A stretch of DNA of 50,525 bases from Bacteroidota bacterium (GCA_030684395.1 JAUXTT010000028.1:1-50525); one strand, 5' to 3'; positions 1 through 8,650 are shown, counted from the first letter of the stretch. Notes: a model not told the origin generated them from the letters alone. A program made the numbers and translations.

Positions 1-28
1 TCCTCTGGAGCAAATTCTTACAAAGCAC

Positions 29-93
29 GGCTCCAGCGGAGCCAAATATTAGTAATTTAATGTTAATAGATGAATGCTGGCCACAGCGTGGCC
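29..93. repeat. Pair of REP-like hairpins
   Basis: Two short perfect inverted repeats lie 50 bp apart: GGCTCCAGCGGAGCC at 29-43 and GGCCACAGCGTGGCC at 79-93. Both have a 6-bp stem, the same AGC loop, and AAA right after the stem, while the inner three stem pairs differ in a compensated way. This is the pattern of a repetitive extragenic palindrome family. They lie downstream of the LRR-protein gene. No T tract follows on either strand, so a terminator role is weakly supported. Confidence 0.55.
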
Positions 94-197
94 AAACAAT
101 TATGCGGGAAAAGATATGTCTTTTATATCGATAATTTAATATGGATACTTTTTGAGGGACAACTAATTATCTTCTGCTCTCATCAATCTTATATTAC

Positions 198-791
198 TCA
201 CCACTTGCAATTACAACTCGGAGAGAAGTAAATAGTTGTATTTGGAAACAAAGAGGAAATAAATTTTTGTTTATCGTCGGGGATCAAAATCACTCTCAGG
301 TCCAACACTTTTAGGCTCTTCATTCCTTTAAGCGCTTCGGGGAAATCGTCGAGATTATTACTCCACAAATCAAGTGTTCTTAAATTAACCAAATTTCCCA
401 TTTGAGGAGGTAAAGCAGAAAACTCGTTGTTGTTAAGATTGAGGTAATAAAGATTAGTGAGTTTACCAATTTCTCCGCTTATCTGCTCTATCACATTTTT
501 GCTGATGTCAAGGTGTTGAAGATTCTTTAAAACACCAATGCTATCTGGAATTAATTTGATGTTGTTTTTTCCAAGGTCTAAATACTGAAGATTTTTAAAC
601 TGATAAATTTCTTTTGGAAAGCTTTTGAATTTTTGTTTTCGCAACTGAAGTTTTATTACTTTATCAGGATCCTTCAATGCTTCGGCAAGCGATGTGTATG
701 GAGTTAAAGTATCCAGAGTCAATGAATCGAGCAATTGTGCTTTTGCTGAAACAAAAGCCGAAAAGAAAAGTATGTATAAAAAAAACCTCAC
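198..791 (-). CDS. Secreted leucine-rich-repeat protein
   Basis: This 197-residue protein has an N-terminal signal peptide (about residues 1-18, ending SAKA). From about residue 65 to 165 it carries four to five leucine-rich repeats of about 23 residues with the pattern LxxLxLxxNxxxxIP. It ends in a short Cys-containing tail. LRR proteins of this kind are binding scaffolds; the partner cannot be deduced. The start is GTG at 789-791, overlapping the TGA of ribF (788-790) as GTGA, which suggests translational coupling to ribF. There is no lipobox and no T9SS tail, so a periplasmic location is the simplest reading. Functional linkage to flavin synthesis is not implied. Confidence 0.8.
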   Translation of the reverse strand: MRFFLYILFFSAFVSAKAQLLDSLTLDTLTPYTSLAEALKDPDKVIKLQLRKQKFKSFPKEIYQFKNLQYLDLGKNNIKLIPDSIGVLKNLQHLDISKNVIEQISGEIGKLTNLYYLNLNNNEFSALPPQMGNLVNLRTLDLWSNNLDDFPEALKGMKSLKVLDLRVILIPDDKQKFISSLFPNTTIYFSPSCNCKW

Positions 792-1720
792 TTAAGTACT
801 GATAGAGTATCTAATTTATCCTGATGTAATTGTTTAGTCAACTCATCTAAGTTAGCAAATTTCACTTCATCTCTCAAACGTTTAACAAAGTTTATCCGGA
901 TGTTTTCTCCATAAATCGTTTGATCGAAATCAAAAATATTCACTTCGACCTTAATGCGATCATCTGTATCAGTGGTAGGATTGGTGCCTATATTGAGCAT
1001 TCCTTTGTATTCGTTTCCTAAAATTTTAGCAGTAACAGCATAAACTCCATTTGCAGGAATTATTTTATCGGCATCTGTGATACGAATATTAGCTGTTGGA
1101 TACCCAATTGTCCTGCCCAGTTTTTTTCCTTCTTTTACCGTTCCGGATATAAAAAAGTGATGCCCTAAAAACTCATGTGCTGCTTCCACATCACCGCTTT
1201 CAATGGATCGACGAATGTGAGTAGAACTGATATTGATGCTATTTATATCTTCAGCAGAGATCTCGAATACTTCAAATCCTAACTCAGGTGCGTATTGTCT
1301 TAATGTATCAATATTACCTTCACGGTTATTTCCAAAACGATGGTCGTATCCAATGATGATCTTTTTAACTCCCAGTTTTTCTTTTAGGATACTTTTGATG
1401 TAATGTTCCGAACTTAATCCTGAAAACTCTTTGGTAAAAGGATAAACCAGAACATAATCTACACCGGCATCCGAAAGCAATTGTATTTTCTCATCAGTTG
1501 TGGTGATTAGTTTCAGATCTTTTTGATCGGGAAAAAGTACTTTGCGCGGATGAGGATCAAAAGTAAAAACGAGGGTATTGTAATTGGTATTTTGTTTCAG
1601 TTCTTTTAAGCGTTCTAAAATTTTGCGATGCCCTTTGTGAACTCCGTCAAATGTACCAATAGTAATAATGGTATTTTGAAGAGAAGGAAAATCATCGATG
1701 TTGAAATAAACTTTAGACAT
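788..1720 (-). CDS. ribF: Bifunctional riboflavin kinase / FAD synthetase RibF
   Basis: It phosphorylates riboflavin to FMN and adenylates FMN to FAD in the cytoplasm. The N-terminal nucleotidyltransferase domain shows GTFDGVHKGH at residues 22-31, the ATP-binding motif of this family, followed by the YDHRFG and ISSTHIRR segments. The C-terminal flavokinase domain starts near residue 190 and contains GRTIGYPTANI, GVYAV and NIGTNPT. The 310-residue length is normal. The reading frame extends 13 codons further upstream, but MSKVYFNIDDF at 1720 is where the conserved sequence begins, so I chose that ATG. The stop overlaps the GTG start of the LRR gene, so the two are probably cotranscribed. Confidence 0.95.
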   Translation of the reverse strand: MSKVYFNIDDFPSLQNTIITIGTFDGVHKGHRKILERLKELKQNTNYNTLVFTFDPHPRKVLFPDQKDLKLITTTDEKIQLLSDAGVDYVLVYPFTKEFSGLSSEHYIKSILKEKLGVKKIIIGYDHRFGNNREGNIDTLRQYAPELGFEVFEISAEDINSINISSTHIRRSIESGDVEAAHEFLGHHFFISGTVKEGKKLGRTIGYPTANIRITDADKIIPANGVYAVTAKILGNEYKGMLNIGTNPTTDTDDRIKVEVNIFDFDQTIYGENIRINFVKRLRDEVKFANLDELTKQLHQDKLDTLSVLK

Positions 1721-1770
1721 AATGTTCCGTAAAGGTACATTTAGCAAATGAAATAACAAAAGAGCCCATG

Positions 1771-3684
1771 TTATTCGGTTACTATAATTTTCGCAGCCTT
1801 ATACAACTCTTTCCCATCCACAACAAAATAATACACTCCCGGAATCAGAGTTTCGTTTTCTGACAATTCGAATGAATACTCCATTGTATTCTCATCAAGC
1901 TCCATAGACCTTTCTAAAACACTCTTTCCTAATTGATCCAATATCCTGAATTTAACTGTTTCAGATTTATGTTCAGAAAAAATAATCTTAAGATTTCCTA
2001 CCTGTGACACCGGATTCGGAATTACATTAAACTCAACAATCCGCTCTCCAAAGTAAACCTCCCGAATAGATGAATAGGAATATTTACCGTCAAAATCAGT
2101 TTGCTTTAATCTGTAATAGTTAATACCTGTAAATGGATGTAAATCTGTCATAAAATAACTTTTCTGGGTCACTGAATTACCTGCACCATTTACATTACCT
2201 ATTTCGCTAAAAAACTGCCCGTTTTCAGACCTTTCAACTGTAAAATATTGATTATTCGTTTCTGTAGCAGTAACCCAATTTATGAGTACTTCATCGTTTT
2301 GTTTGGAAGCGATGAACGATACTAAAGATATTGGCAATGGAGCCAATGCATTCGTAAAGATCCCTGAACCGTTAACACCGGCACCCGAACCTCCCTGTGT
2401 TGCCGCTCCGTTGGCACTACTGGAAAAACCTCCAACACCATTGTTTGCCTGAGTTGTAACGTTTGTAACGGGTTGCGCCCATCCGTAAATAACAGCACCT
2501 TGTCCACCGCCACCACCGCCCGCATGAACCGATCCATTTGCGACATTTCCTCCACGACCTCCATTTGCACTAACTGTGACTAAGCAGCCTCCTGCAATAG
2601 TATAATTTTGTATGTAAAGACTCACTGTCCCTCCTGCTCCACCGCCTCCTGCACCATCATTACCTGAGTTTGCTGGAACACCCCCATTCGCACTTATTAC
2701 TCTTCCTCCACAGGCTCCGGTTGTTGTTAAGGTAGTAGCATGAATTATTATTATTCCGCCACCATCGCTACCGGCAGACCCAACACTATTATTTTGCTGA
2801 CCGCCTCCGCCACCACCGCCCATAAAAAAGCGTTGACCATTGATACTGCCTGCCAAAGAAATGCCACCTTTCCCACCGGAATTTGAGCCGGCAGCACAGC
2901 TCCATCCCATGTATCCGTCACCGCCGGCTGTAACGTTTCCACCACCTCCGCCGCCTGCATTAATATTTACTCCGCCACCGCCGCCATTCAAAATTTTGGC
3001 TTTTCCATAACGCTGATTTGCGCTTGTTCTTTTATAAATACTTTCGCCTTTTTCTGCTCTTCTGTTGGAGTTATCTATCCATGTAGTTGCAACGGTATCG
3101 CAGGTAGTTCCTCCTGAGTAGTAATTGGCAGATCTTGCCCCACCTAAAAAGCCTGCTGCATCTGCTGTAATATTATGAGCCAGCGTTAAAGTACCCAGTA
3201 CTTCAATAGCTACTATTCCACCTGTAGTGCCATTCCAATCCTTGGCTGTAATATTTCCAACAGTAGTAAAATTAGGGGAACCTAATCTTCTGAATGATAT
3301 TATCTGCACACTGGAATTAGAGCCTATATTATAAGTGTTTTGTAAAGCAGAAGTAAGAGTGATATTAACAGGCAGACCAGCTGCTTCTGTATGACTTGAA
3401 ATAACTACAATTTCATATTGTCCTGCCTTGCCAATAGCGCTAAGGTCTCCAAAAGTTGAAGCATTGGTTGTGTTTGCGCCAATAACATCATCCTGCATTT
3501 GCATAACAATTATTTTCTCTCCATCCTCAAAGGTATCTCCGCTTTCATCTACATTAGACACTACTATAACGGTTCCGGGTGCATTTATTGAAGTAACAGA
3601 AGCATATCCGTTCACAATACCTGATTGCGAATATCCCAACTGCACCAACAGAAAACTCAAACTAATTAGAAAATACCGAGTCAT
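1771..3684 (-). CDS. Glycine-rich secreted protein with T9SS type-A sorting domain
   Basis: This 637-residue exported protein has a signal peptide ending near LGYSQS. A middle region (about residues 230-445) is packed with glycine runs such as GGGGGG alternating with short beta-prone stretches. A fibronectin-like segment with VNWVTATETNNQYFTVERSENG and NYYRLKQTDFDGKYSYSS follows. The last 80 residues (VIPNPVSQVG through GVYYFVVDGKELYKAAKIIV) fit the type IX secretion C-terminal domain. By family knowledge such proteins are exported through the T9SS and anchored to or released from the cell surface. The function of the glycine-rich region is unknown. A GTG lies two codons upstream, but the ATG at 3684 begins a cleaner signal peptide. 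Confidence 0.82.
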   Translation of the reverse strand: MTRYFLISLSFLLVQLGYSQSGIVNGYASVTSINAPGTVIVVSNVDESGDTFEDGEKIIVMQMQDDVIGANTTNASTFGDLSAIGKAGQYEIVVISSHTEAAGLPVNITLTSALQNTYNIGSNSSVQIISFRRLGSPNFTTVGNITAKDWNGTTGGIVAIEVLGTLTLAHNITADAAGFLGGARSANYYSGGTTCDTVATTWIDNSNRRAEKGESIYKRTSANQRYGKAKILNGGGGGVNINAGGGGGGNVTAGGDGYMGWSCAAGSNSGGKGGISLAGSINGQRFFMGGGGGGGQQNNSVGSAGSDGGGIIIIHATTLTTTGACGGRVISANGGVPANSGNDGAGGGGAGGTVSLYIQNYTIAGGCLVTVSANGGRGGNVANGSVHAGGGGGGQGAVIYGWAQPVTNVTTQANNGVGGFSSSANGAATQGGSGAGVNGSGIFTNALAPLPISLVSFIASKQNDEVLINWVTATETNNQYFTVERSENGQFFSEIGNVNGAGNSVTQKSYFMTDLHPFTGINYYRLKQTDFDGKYSYSSIREVYFGERIVEFNVIPNPVSQVGNLKIIFSEHKSETVKFRILDQLGKSVLERSMELDENTMEYSFELSENETLIPGVYYFVVDGKELYKAAKIIVTE

Positions 3685-3725
3685 ACACACTAAAATACGT
3701 ATTTTTTCAACATTACAAAAATAAT

Positions 3726-4160
3726 TTAGCTTGATTTTATGGTTTCTGCTACCTTTTTATCAATAACAAAAGTAAAATCATCTTCTGAGATCGTATTTAT
3801 TGGAATCCAACGGAATGCCTGAGTATTATTCTCTAATTTATAATCGTGCGGTTTTTCGGAAATAGGAACGGTGATCTGTTGTTTTGTTTCCACCAAATAA
3901 TAAATACTCATTACCTGACAATGTTCATCAAAAGCGGAAGCAACAAAAAAATCGGTAGTATACAAATGGGAACTTATTTCAACTTCGAGGTTCATCTCCT
4001 CCTTAAATTCACGCTTTAAACAATCAGTTGTACTTTCGCCAAACTCCAATCCACCACCGGGAAATTTAGTAATGTGTCTTTCATGAATAAACTCATCTGA
4101 AACAAGCACTGCATCGTTTTGAATTAATACTCCGTATATCCTAATAGTAAACCTTTTCAT
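3726..4160 (-). CDS. Nudix hydrolase
   Basis: This small single-domain Nudix protein (144 residues) probably hydrolyses a nucleoside diphosphate linked to another moiety. The Nudix box lies at residues 36-58 (GGLEFGE, then RE at 50-51 and EE at 54-55). The usual glycine near the end of the box is replaced by Asn (EEMNL), while the metal-binding glutamates are intact. The N-terminal half (VLIQNDAVLVSDE) is typical of the fold. The substrate cannot be predicted. It lies 41 bp upstream of the T9SS protein gene on the same strand, and a 24-bp inverted repeat separates it from ppx. Confidence 0.88.
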   Translation of the reverse strand: MKRFTIRIYGVLIQNDAVLVSDEFIHERHITKFPGGGLEFGESTTDCLKREFKEEMNLEVEISSHLYTTDFFVASAFDEHCQVMSIYYLVETKQQITVPISEKPHDYKLENNTQAFRWIPINTISEDDFTFVIDKKVAETIKSS

Positions 4161-4212
4161 TCTTCATTTTTTATAAGGATTGTGCCTTCACTTCTTAATG
4201 AGTTGTCTCAAA

Positions 4213-4283
4213 TGTCACTTCGAGCGAAGTCGAGAAGTGTTGATTGCCAAAGTGTCCGGTTCTCGACTGCGCTCGAACTGACA
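4213..4283. repeat. Imperfect 24-bp inverted repeat (REP-like)
   Basis: Arms at 4213-4236 and 4260-4283 pair with two mismatches around a 23-nt loop. Each arm has a core of the form TCGAGCGxAGTCGAGAA. This kind of GC-rich palindrome is scattered between genes in many Bacteroidota genomes. It sits between the convergently oriented 3' end of ppx and the 5' end of the Nudix gene, and no T tract follows. Confidence 0.6.
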
Positions 4284-4322
4284 CTCCTGATGTGCTTTTT
4301 AGACACCATGAAATTGTCGTTA

Positions 4323-5267
4323 TTACGTCCGTCCCTTTTTAATTTCCTCCAGCATTTCCGCAATCACTCCTTCTTTTAAAGAATAGATAGATGTTTTAAA
4401 AACGGCCATTTTATATTTTTCGACTATGTATTTCACAAACAAAAACGAAATAACGATCATATCTACGCGAATCGGAATCAGGCCTTTCATTGCAAGCCTT
4501 TGTTGCCAGGTAGAATGAATTACTTTATCGGCGACCACGTAAAAATCATCCAGATTGATAGTATACTCTGTTTTCCTTTCTGTTAAGCCACGCTTGTTGT
4601 GTTGTGCTGCAATAAGATCCACAAAACTATCAAAGGCTCCTGAAGAACCGATCAGTTGAACGGGCGCAAACCTGTTTATTGCTTCACTCAATTCCTCCAA
4701 CTCCTCATCAAAATAATTATTTAAATCATGAATAGTTTCATAATGAATCGGATCTTCGGGCTTAAATTTTTCCAATAACCTTGCTGCTCCCAATAAAAAA
4801 CTCTTTTTCCAAAAGACTTGATATTTATCGCATATTATAAACTCTGTACTTCCACCGCCAATATCCATCATTAAAGAAGGAATTCCGTCCATATCAACCG
4901 CTGCTGAAACACCCTTGTAAATAAGTTCAGCTTCTCTCTCGCCGTCAATGGTTTCTACGACAATACCGGCGACTTCCTTCGCCAATCTTATAAAATCCTT
5001 ACCATTGGAAGCGCTCCTTATGGCAGAGGTGGCAAATGCTTTTACAGCAGAAACCTTATTTTTATCTATCAATTTTTTATAGTGCAAGAGAGAATCTATA
5101 CCTCTTTGAAAGGGTATTGGAGAAATAAACCCACTATTAATGGAACCTTCACCCAATTTAACCGGAATTCTGTCTGAAAATATTTTCTTAAAAACACCTT
5201 CATCACTTATTTCAGCAATAAGCAGGTTAAAAGTATTTGTTCCGAGATCAATTACTGCAACACGCAT
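4323..5267 (-). CDS. Ppx/GppA family phosphatase (exopolyphosphatase-like)
   Basis: This cytoplasmic protein (314 residues) belongs to the ASKHA ATPase fold. The phosphate-1 motif DLGTN is at residues 7-11, ATSAIRSASNG follows around 65-75, the phosphate-2 motif DIGGGSTEFI is near 132-141, and GSSGAF lies further on. The family removes phosphate from polyphosphate or converts pppGpp to ppGpp. The length matches the short two-domain form that lacks the C-terminal HD domain. A TTG lies two codons upstream, but MRVAVIDLGTN at the ATG at 5267 is the standard family start. It is divergent from fbaB. Confidence 0.9.
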   Translation of the reverse strand: MRVAVIDLGTNTFNLLIAEISDEGVFKKIFSDRIPVKLGEGSINSGFISPIPFQRGIDSLLHYKKLIDKNKVSAVKAFATSAIRSASNGKDFIRLAKEVAGIVVETIDGEREAELIYKGVSAAVDMDGIPSLMMDIGGGSTEFIICDKYQVFWKKSFLLGAARLLEKFKPEDPIHYETIHDLNNYFDEELEELSEAINRFAPVQLIGSSGAFDSFVDLIAAQHNKRGLTERKTEYTINLDDFYVVADKVIHSTWQQRLAMKGLIPIRVDMIVISFLFVKYIVEKYKMAVFKTSIYSLKEGVIAEMLEEIKKGRT

Positions 5268-5478
5268 AAGCAATTAGGTATTTAGGCAGGTCAATTTTTT
5301 TGTATTAATTAGATCTTCCAATTTGACTCTCGTAAATATAACGAAACAAATGCTTTAAAACAGGACCTAAAACAATTTAAGAAGCCAAAACCATAAAAAA
5401 CACAAAACAACCTATAAACCAGCTAATTATAATATAATAAGGCCAAAACAGGCTGAGTCACCGTTTTAATTTTTTTTT

Positions 5479-5486
5479 TACCTTTG
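5479..5486 (+). promoter_or_regulatory. Bacteroidota-type -7 box of fbaB (TACCTTTG)
   Basis: TACCTTTG matches the TAnnTTTG consensus of the Bacteroidota housekeeping sigma factor and lies 22 bp before the fbaB ATG. The region upstream is a long T run without a clear TTG -33 element at the usual distance. Confidence 0.65.
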
Positions 5487-5508
5487 CAGCCTAAAATTCA
5501 AAACTAAT

Positions 5509-6561
5509 ATGTCGAAAATAAAAGAACTTTTGGGCGCTCAGGCAGATAATTTATTAAATCATACCTGCAAAGGAATCACCAAAGAACAGATCCATCTTAC
5601 GTCGAACAGTTTTATTGACAACAGTTTTATGGGTTCTAACAGAAACCCTCAAGTTTTAAGAAGTTTACACCAACTATACAATACAGGCCGTTTAGCCGGA
5701 ACCGGTTACATGAGTATTTTACCTGTTGATCAGGGTATTGAACATAGTGCAGGGGCTTCTTTTGCTCCAAATCCTATTTATTTTGATCCTGAGAATATCG
5801 TAAAACTTGCTGTTGAAGGTGGTTGTAACGCAGTTGCTTCTACTTACGGGGTTTTAGCTTCTGTTGCAAGAAAATACGCTCACAAAATTCCTTTTGTAGT
5901 TAAGATCAATCATAACGAGTTCTTATCGTACCCAAATAAATTTGATCAAATCATGTTTGGTTCAGTTGAAGAGGCTTGGAATATGGGAGCTGTAGCTGTT
6001 GGTGCAACTATTTATTTCGGGTCTCCTGAATCAGGGCGTCAAATTATAGAAGTAGCTCAGGCTTTTGAAAGAGCTCACGAATTAGGTATGGCAACTATTT
6101 TATGGTGCTACACTCGTAACTCAGGTTTCAAAAAAGACGGAGTAGATTACCATACTGCTGCCGATCTTTCTTCACAGGCAAATCATTTAGGTGTTACCAT
6201 TCAGGCTGATATCATCAAACAAAAAATGTCGGATAAAAACGGTGGTTATTTAGCTACCGGACATGGTAAAACGCATCCAAAAGTATATTCAGAATTAACG
6301 ACAGATCATCCTATTGATCTTTGCCGTTATCAGGTAGCTAATTGCTACATGGGACGTATTGGTTTAATTAACAGTGGTGGTGAAAGCAAAGGCGCTTCAG
6401 ATTTAGCCGAAGCAGTAACAACAGCAGTAGTAAACAAAAGAGGTGGCGGACAAGGATTAATTTCGGGCCGTAAAGCATTCCAAAAACCAATGAATGAAGG
6501 TATTCAGTTATTGAACACTATTCAGGATGTGTATTTGGATAAGAGCATCACTATTGCTTAG
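5509..6561 (+). CDS. fbaB: Class I fructose-bisphosphate aldolase, FbaB/DhnA type
   Basis: It interconverts fructose 1,6-bisphosphate with glyceraldehyde 3-phosphate and dihydroxyacetone phosphate in glycolysis and gluconeogenesis. The 350-residue length equals the Escherichia coli FbaB class. Conserved stretches include [20 protein letters not shown] near residue 237 (the probable Schiff-base lysine region), [22 protein letters not shown] and SGRKAFQKP. It is a lysine-dependent enzyme and so needs no metal, unlike class II aldolase. It has its own -7 box and lies divergent to ppx. Its last codons are part of a sequence duplicated downstream. Confidence 0.95.
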   Translation: MSKIKELLGAQADNLLNHTCKGITKEQIHLTSNSFIDNSFMGSNRNPQVLRSLHQLYNTGRLAGTGYMSILPVDQGIEHSAGASFAPNPIYFDPENIVKLAVEGGCNAVASTYGVLASVARKYAHKIPFVVKINHNEFLSYPNKFDQIMFGSVEEAWNMGAVAVGATIYFGSPESGRQIIEVAQAFERAHELGMATILWCYTRNSGFKKDGVDYHTAADLSSQANHLGVTIQADIIKQKMSDKNGGYLATGHGKTHPKVYSELTTDHPIDLCRYQVANCYMGRIGLINSGGESKGASDLAEAVTTAVVNKRGGGQGLISGRKAFQKPMNEGIQLLNTIQDVYLDKSITIA

Positions 6562-6676
6562 AATGTTAGATTTCTGATGGTTGATTTCTGATATTTCAGA
6601 TTCAAAAATGTAAAATGGTAAATTTAATATTGCTTAGAATGTTAGATTTCTGATGGTTGATTTCTGATATTTTAGA
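6552..6676 (+). repeat. Tandem duplication of the fbaB 3' tail
   Basis: A segment of 45 identical bases starting TATTGCTTAG occurs at 6552-6596 and again at 6628-6672, 76 bp apart. The similarity continues about four bases past a single mismatch. The first copy contains the last codons and stop of fbaB, so the second is a duplicated gene end. Short AAATCAAAAATCTT repeats follow up to accD. No hairpin with a T tract was seen here. Confidence 0.85.
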
Positions 6677-6720
6677 AGTTCAAATCAAAAATCTTAAATC
6701 AAAAATCTTAAATTAAAGAA

Positions 6721-7566
6721 ATGGGTTGGTTTAAAAGAATAAAAGAGGGAATTACAACTAGTACCAAGGAGAAGAAGGAAACACCGGAAGGGTTGTGGTA
6801 TAAGTGTCCTTCGTGTAAAAAGATAAGTACTTCTGACGATCATGTAAAGAACAAATATGTTTGTACTGATTGTGGGTACCACGAGCGTATAGGTTCTGCT
6901 GAATATTTCGAGATCATTTTTGATGATAATGTATTTACTGAATTGGATGAAAATCTGATAAGCAGCGATCCTTTAGAATTTACGGATACTAAAAAATATA
7001 CCGACAGATTAAGAGACAGCATCAAAAAAACAGGGTTAAATGATGCATTGCGATCTGCACACGGAAAAGTTAACGGAAACGACCTTGTAATCTGCTGTAT
7101 GGACTTTAATTTTATTGGTGGATCAATGGGATCAGTTGTAGGAGAAAAAATCTCCAGAGCAATTGATTATTCATTAAAAACCAAAACACCTTTGATGATC
7201 ATTTCCAAATCAGGTGGTGCAAGGATGATGGAAGCAGCTTTTTCTTTAATGCAAATGGCTAAAACTTCCGCTAAATTATCGTTAATGGATAGAGCGGGAA
7301 TTCCTTATATTTCCTTGCTTACCGATCCGACAACTGGTGGTGTAACGGCTTCTTATGCAATGTTAGGTGATCTTAACATTTCTGAACCGGGTTCATTGAT
7401 CGGTTTTGCCGGTCCGCGAGTTGTAAAAGAAACTATTGGAAAAGATCTTCCAAAAGGATTCCAAACAGCTGAATTTGTATTGGAGCATGGGTTTTTAGAT
7501 AAAATTATACCAAGAACCGAATTAAAAGAGAAATTATCTCAGATATTGAGAATGTTTAAGAATTAA
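6721..7566 (+). CDS. accD: Acetyl-CoA carboxylase carboxyltransferase subunit beta
   Basis: This is the beta half of the carboxyltransferase that moves CO2 from carboxybiotin to acetyl-CoA, the committed step of fatty acid synthesis. It starts [10 protein letters not shown] like other AccD proteins. A four-cysteine zinc ribbon is visible at C29, C32, C48 and C51. The crotonase-like core includes [53 protein letters not shown] and [13 protein letters not shown]. The 281-residue length is normal. It acts with AccA, AccB and AccC, none of which is in the window. Confidence 0.96.
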   Translation: MGWFKRIKEGITTSTKEKKETPEGLWYKCPSCKKISTSDDHVKNKYVCTDCGYHERIGSAEYFEIIFDDNVFTELDENLISSDPLEFTDTKKYTDRLRDSIKKTGLNDALRSAHGKVNGNDLVICCMDFNFIGGSMGSVVGEKISRAIDYSLKTKTPLMIISKSGGARMMEAAFSLMQMAKTSAKLSLMDRAGIPYISLLTDPTTGGVTASYAMLGDLNISEPGSLIGFAGPRVVKETIGKDLPKGFQTAEFVLEHGFLDKIIPRTELKEKLSQILRMFKN

Positions 7567-7576
7567 GGGAAAGCGT

Positions 7577-7616
7577 TTTTTTGTAGGGACAAGTCGCGAC
7601 TTGTCCCTACAAAAAA
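7577..7616. repeat. Perfect 40-bp palindrome
   Basis: A perfect dyad is centred between 7596 and 7597, with a core GTAGGGACAAGTCG and its exact complement, flanked by T6 on the left and A6 on the right. It lies 10 bp after the accD stop. On the plus strand the stem is followed by A rather than T, so it is not a textbook terminator. The strict symmetry suggests a mobile or highly iterated palindrome. Confidence 0.85.
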
Positions 7617-7637
7617 CATAATTCCTCAATATATTAT

Positions 7638-7667
7638 TTGACATTTAACAAATTAGTACTATCTTTG
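7638..7667 (+). promoter_or_regulatory. Promoter of rpmI-rplT
   Basis: TTG at 7638-7640 and TATCTTTG at 7660-7667 are separated by 19 bp, an exact match to the Bacteroidota TTG-N19-TAnnTTTG consensus. The ATG of rpmI follows 27 bp later. Confidence 0.8.
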
Positions 7668-7694
7668 CAGTCCAAAATTTTATACAGAGAAAAG

Positions 7695-7895
7695 ATGCCA
7701 AAAATGAAAACAAATTCCAGTGCGAAAAAACGTTTCGCTTTAACTGGAACCGGTAAGATCAAAAGAAAGCATGCTTTTAAAAATCACATCTTAACTAAGA
7801 AAAAGAAAGATCGTAAACGTGGTTTAGCAAAAACCGGTTTCGTTCATGAAAGAGACTTAGGAAACGTGAGATTTTTACTTGCAATTGGTAAGTAA
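7695..7895 (+). CDS. rpmI: 50S ribosomal protein L35
   Basis: This 66-residue basic protein has the family signature [12 protein letters not shown], followed by [19 protein letters not shown]. The frame is open 19 codons upstream, but those codons overlap the promoter, so the ATG at 7695 (MPKMKTNSS) is the start. It forms a two-gene unit with rplT. In most bacteria infC precedes it; here accD does, and the gene has its own promoter. Confidence 0.96.
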   Translation: MPKMKTNSSAKKRFALTGTGKIKRKHAFKNHILTKKKKDRKRGLAKTGFVHERDLGNVRFLLAIGK

Positions 7896-8000
7896 TTTGA
7901 ATTAAAACCGGAAGAGAATTAAATTTTAACCTTGAGATTCAGTAAAGAAGTTCACAGTCAATAAATGTCTGGACGCTGAGGATCAGTAAAAAAACAAGAA

Positions 8001-8345
8001 ATGCCAAGATCAGTCAATCATGTGGCTTCAAGAGCCCGCAGAAAAAAGGTCCTTAACCTTACAAAAGGTTATTGGGGTGCCCGCAAAAACGTTTGGACAA
8101 TAGCGAAGAACGTATGGGAAAAAGGTTTAACCTACGCATACCGCGATAGAAAAAACAAAAAACGTAATTTCCGCGCATTATGGATCCAACGTATCAACGC
8201 TGGTGTTCGCGAACACGGAATGAGCTACTCAGAATTTATTGGAAAACTAAACGCTAAAAACATCGATTTAAATCGTAAAGTATTAGCTGATTTAGCAATG
8301 AACCACCCTGAGGCGTTCAAAGCTGTGATAGATGCGGTAAAATAG
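8001..8345 (+). CDS. rplT: 50S ribosomal protein L20
   Basis: L20 is an early assembly protein that binds 23S rRNA. The 114-residue sequence shows the basic N-terminal extension [18 protein letters not shown] followed by [15 protein letters not shown] and the globular C-terminal domain with [21 protein letters not shown]. In several bacteria L20 represses its own operon through the leader; whether the 105-nt rpmI-rplT gap has that role here cannot be told. It is cotranscribed with rpmI. Confidence 0.96.
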   Translation: MPRSVNHVASRARRKKVLNLTKGYWGARKNVWTIAKNVWEKGLTYAYRDRKNKKRNFRALWIQRINAGVREHGMSYSEFIGKLNAKNIDLNRKVLADLAMNHPEAFKAVIDAVK

Positions 8346-8361
8346 TCCCGAAGCTTCGGGA
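8346..8361. repeat. Palindrome TCCCGAAGCTTCGGGA
   Basis: A perfect 16-bp palindrome sits directly after the rplT stop codon. It shares the arms TCCCGA/TCGGGA with the 18-bp palindromes found in the tRNA 3'-end copies at 47899 and 49435. Confidence 0.75.
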
Positions 8362-8380
8362 TACTTATTTATTCATATTC

Positions 8381-8414
8381 AAAATCCTCTCAAGCAATTG
8401 GGGGGATTTTTTGT
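8381..8414 (+). terminator. Terminator of rpmI-rplT
   Basis: The segment AAAATCC at 8381 can pair with GGATTTT at 8404, and the stem end runs into a T run (GGATTTTTTG). It lies about 40 bp after the rplT stop on the same strand. Confidence 0.7.
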
Positions 8415-8650
8415 TTTCAGAAATATCGTACTTTAGTTTAAGATTGAAGGTAAATCCATTTTCGAGAATTTTCCTTCCAACCATTTAAAATTGAAAAGTG
8501 AATATTGATCATTGAAAATCTTGGTCAGCTTCCTTTTTAAATTTTCAATTTTACTTTATCAATTTTCAATTAATCACGCCTCCGTATTGGCTCAACTGCC
8601 CTCCTAATAAATTCCGTACTGATGATTAGACTGAGTCACTTTGAAAGTAT
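8415..8650. other. Intergenic region without a gene
   Basis: This AT-rich stretch between the rplT terminator and the convergent sensor-kinase gene contains short repeats of the words ATTGAAAA and TTTTCAAT. I see no open frame with a recognisable product, no RNA gene and no clear promoter. Confidence 0.6.

Noticed and set aside
29-93. Terminators of the ribF-LRR unit
   Set aside because: Neither hairpin is followed by a T tract on the minus strand.
4182-4379. Plus-strand frame over the ppx 3' end
   Set aside because: It is created by the inverted repeat and the complement of ppx; codon use and product are not protein-like.
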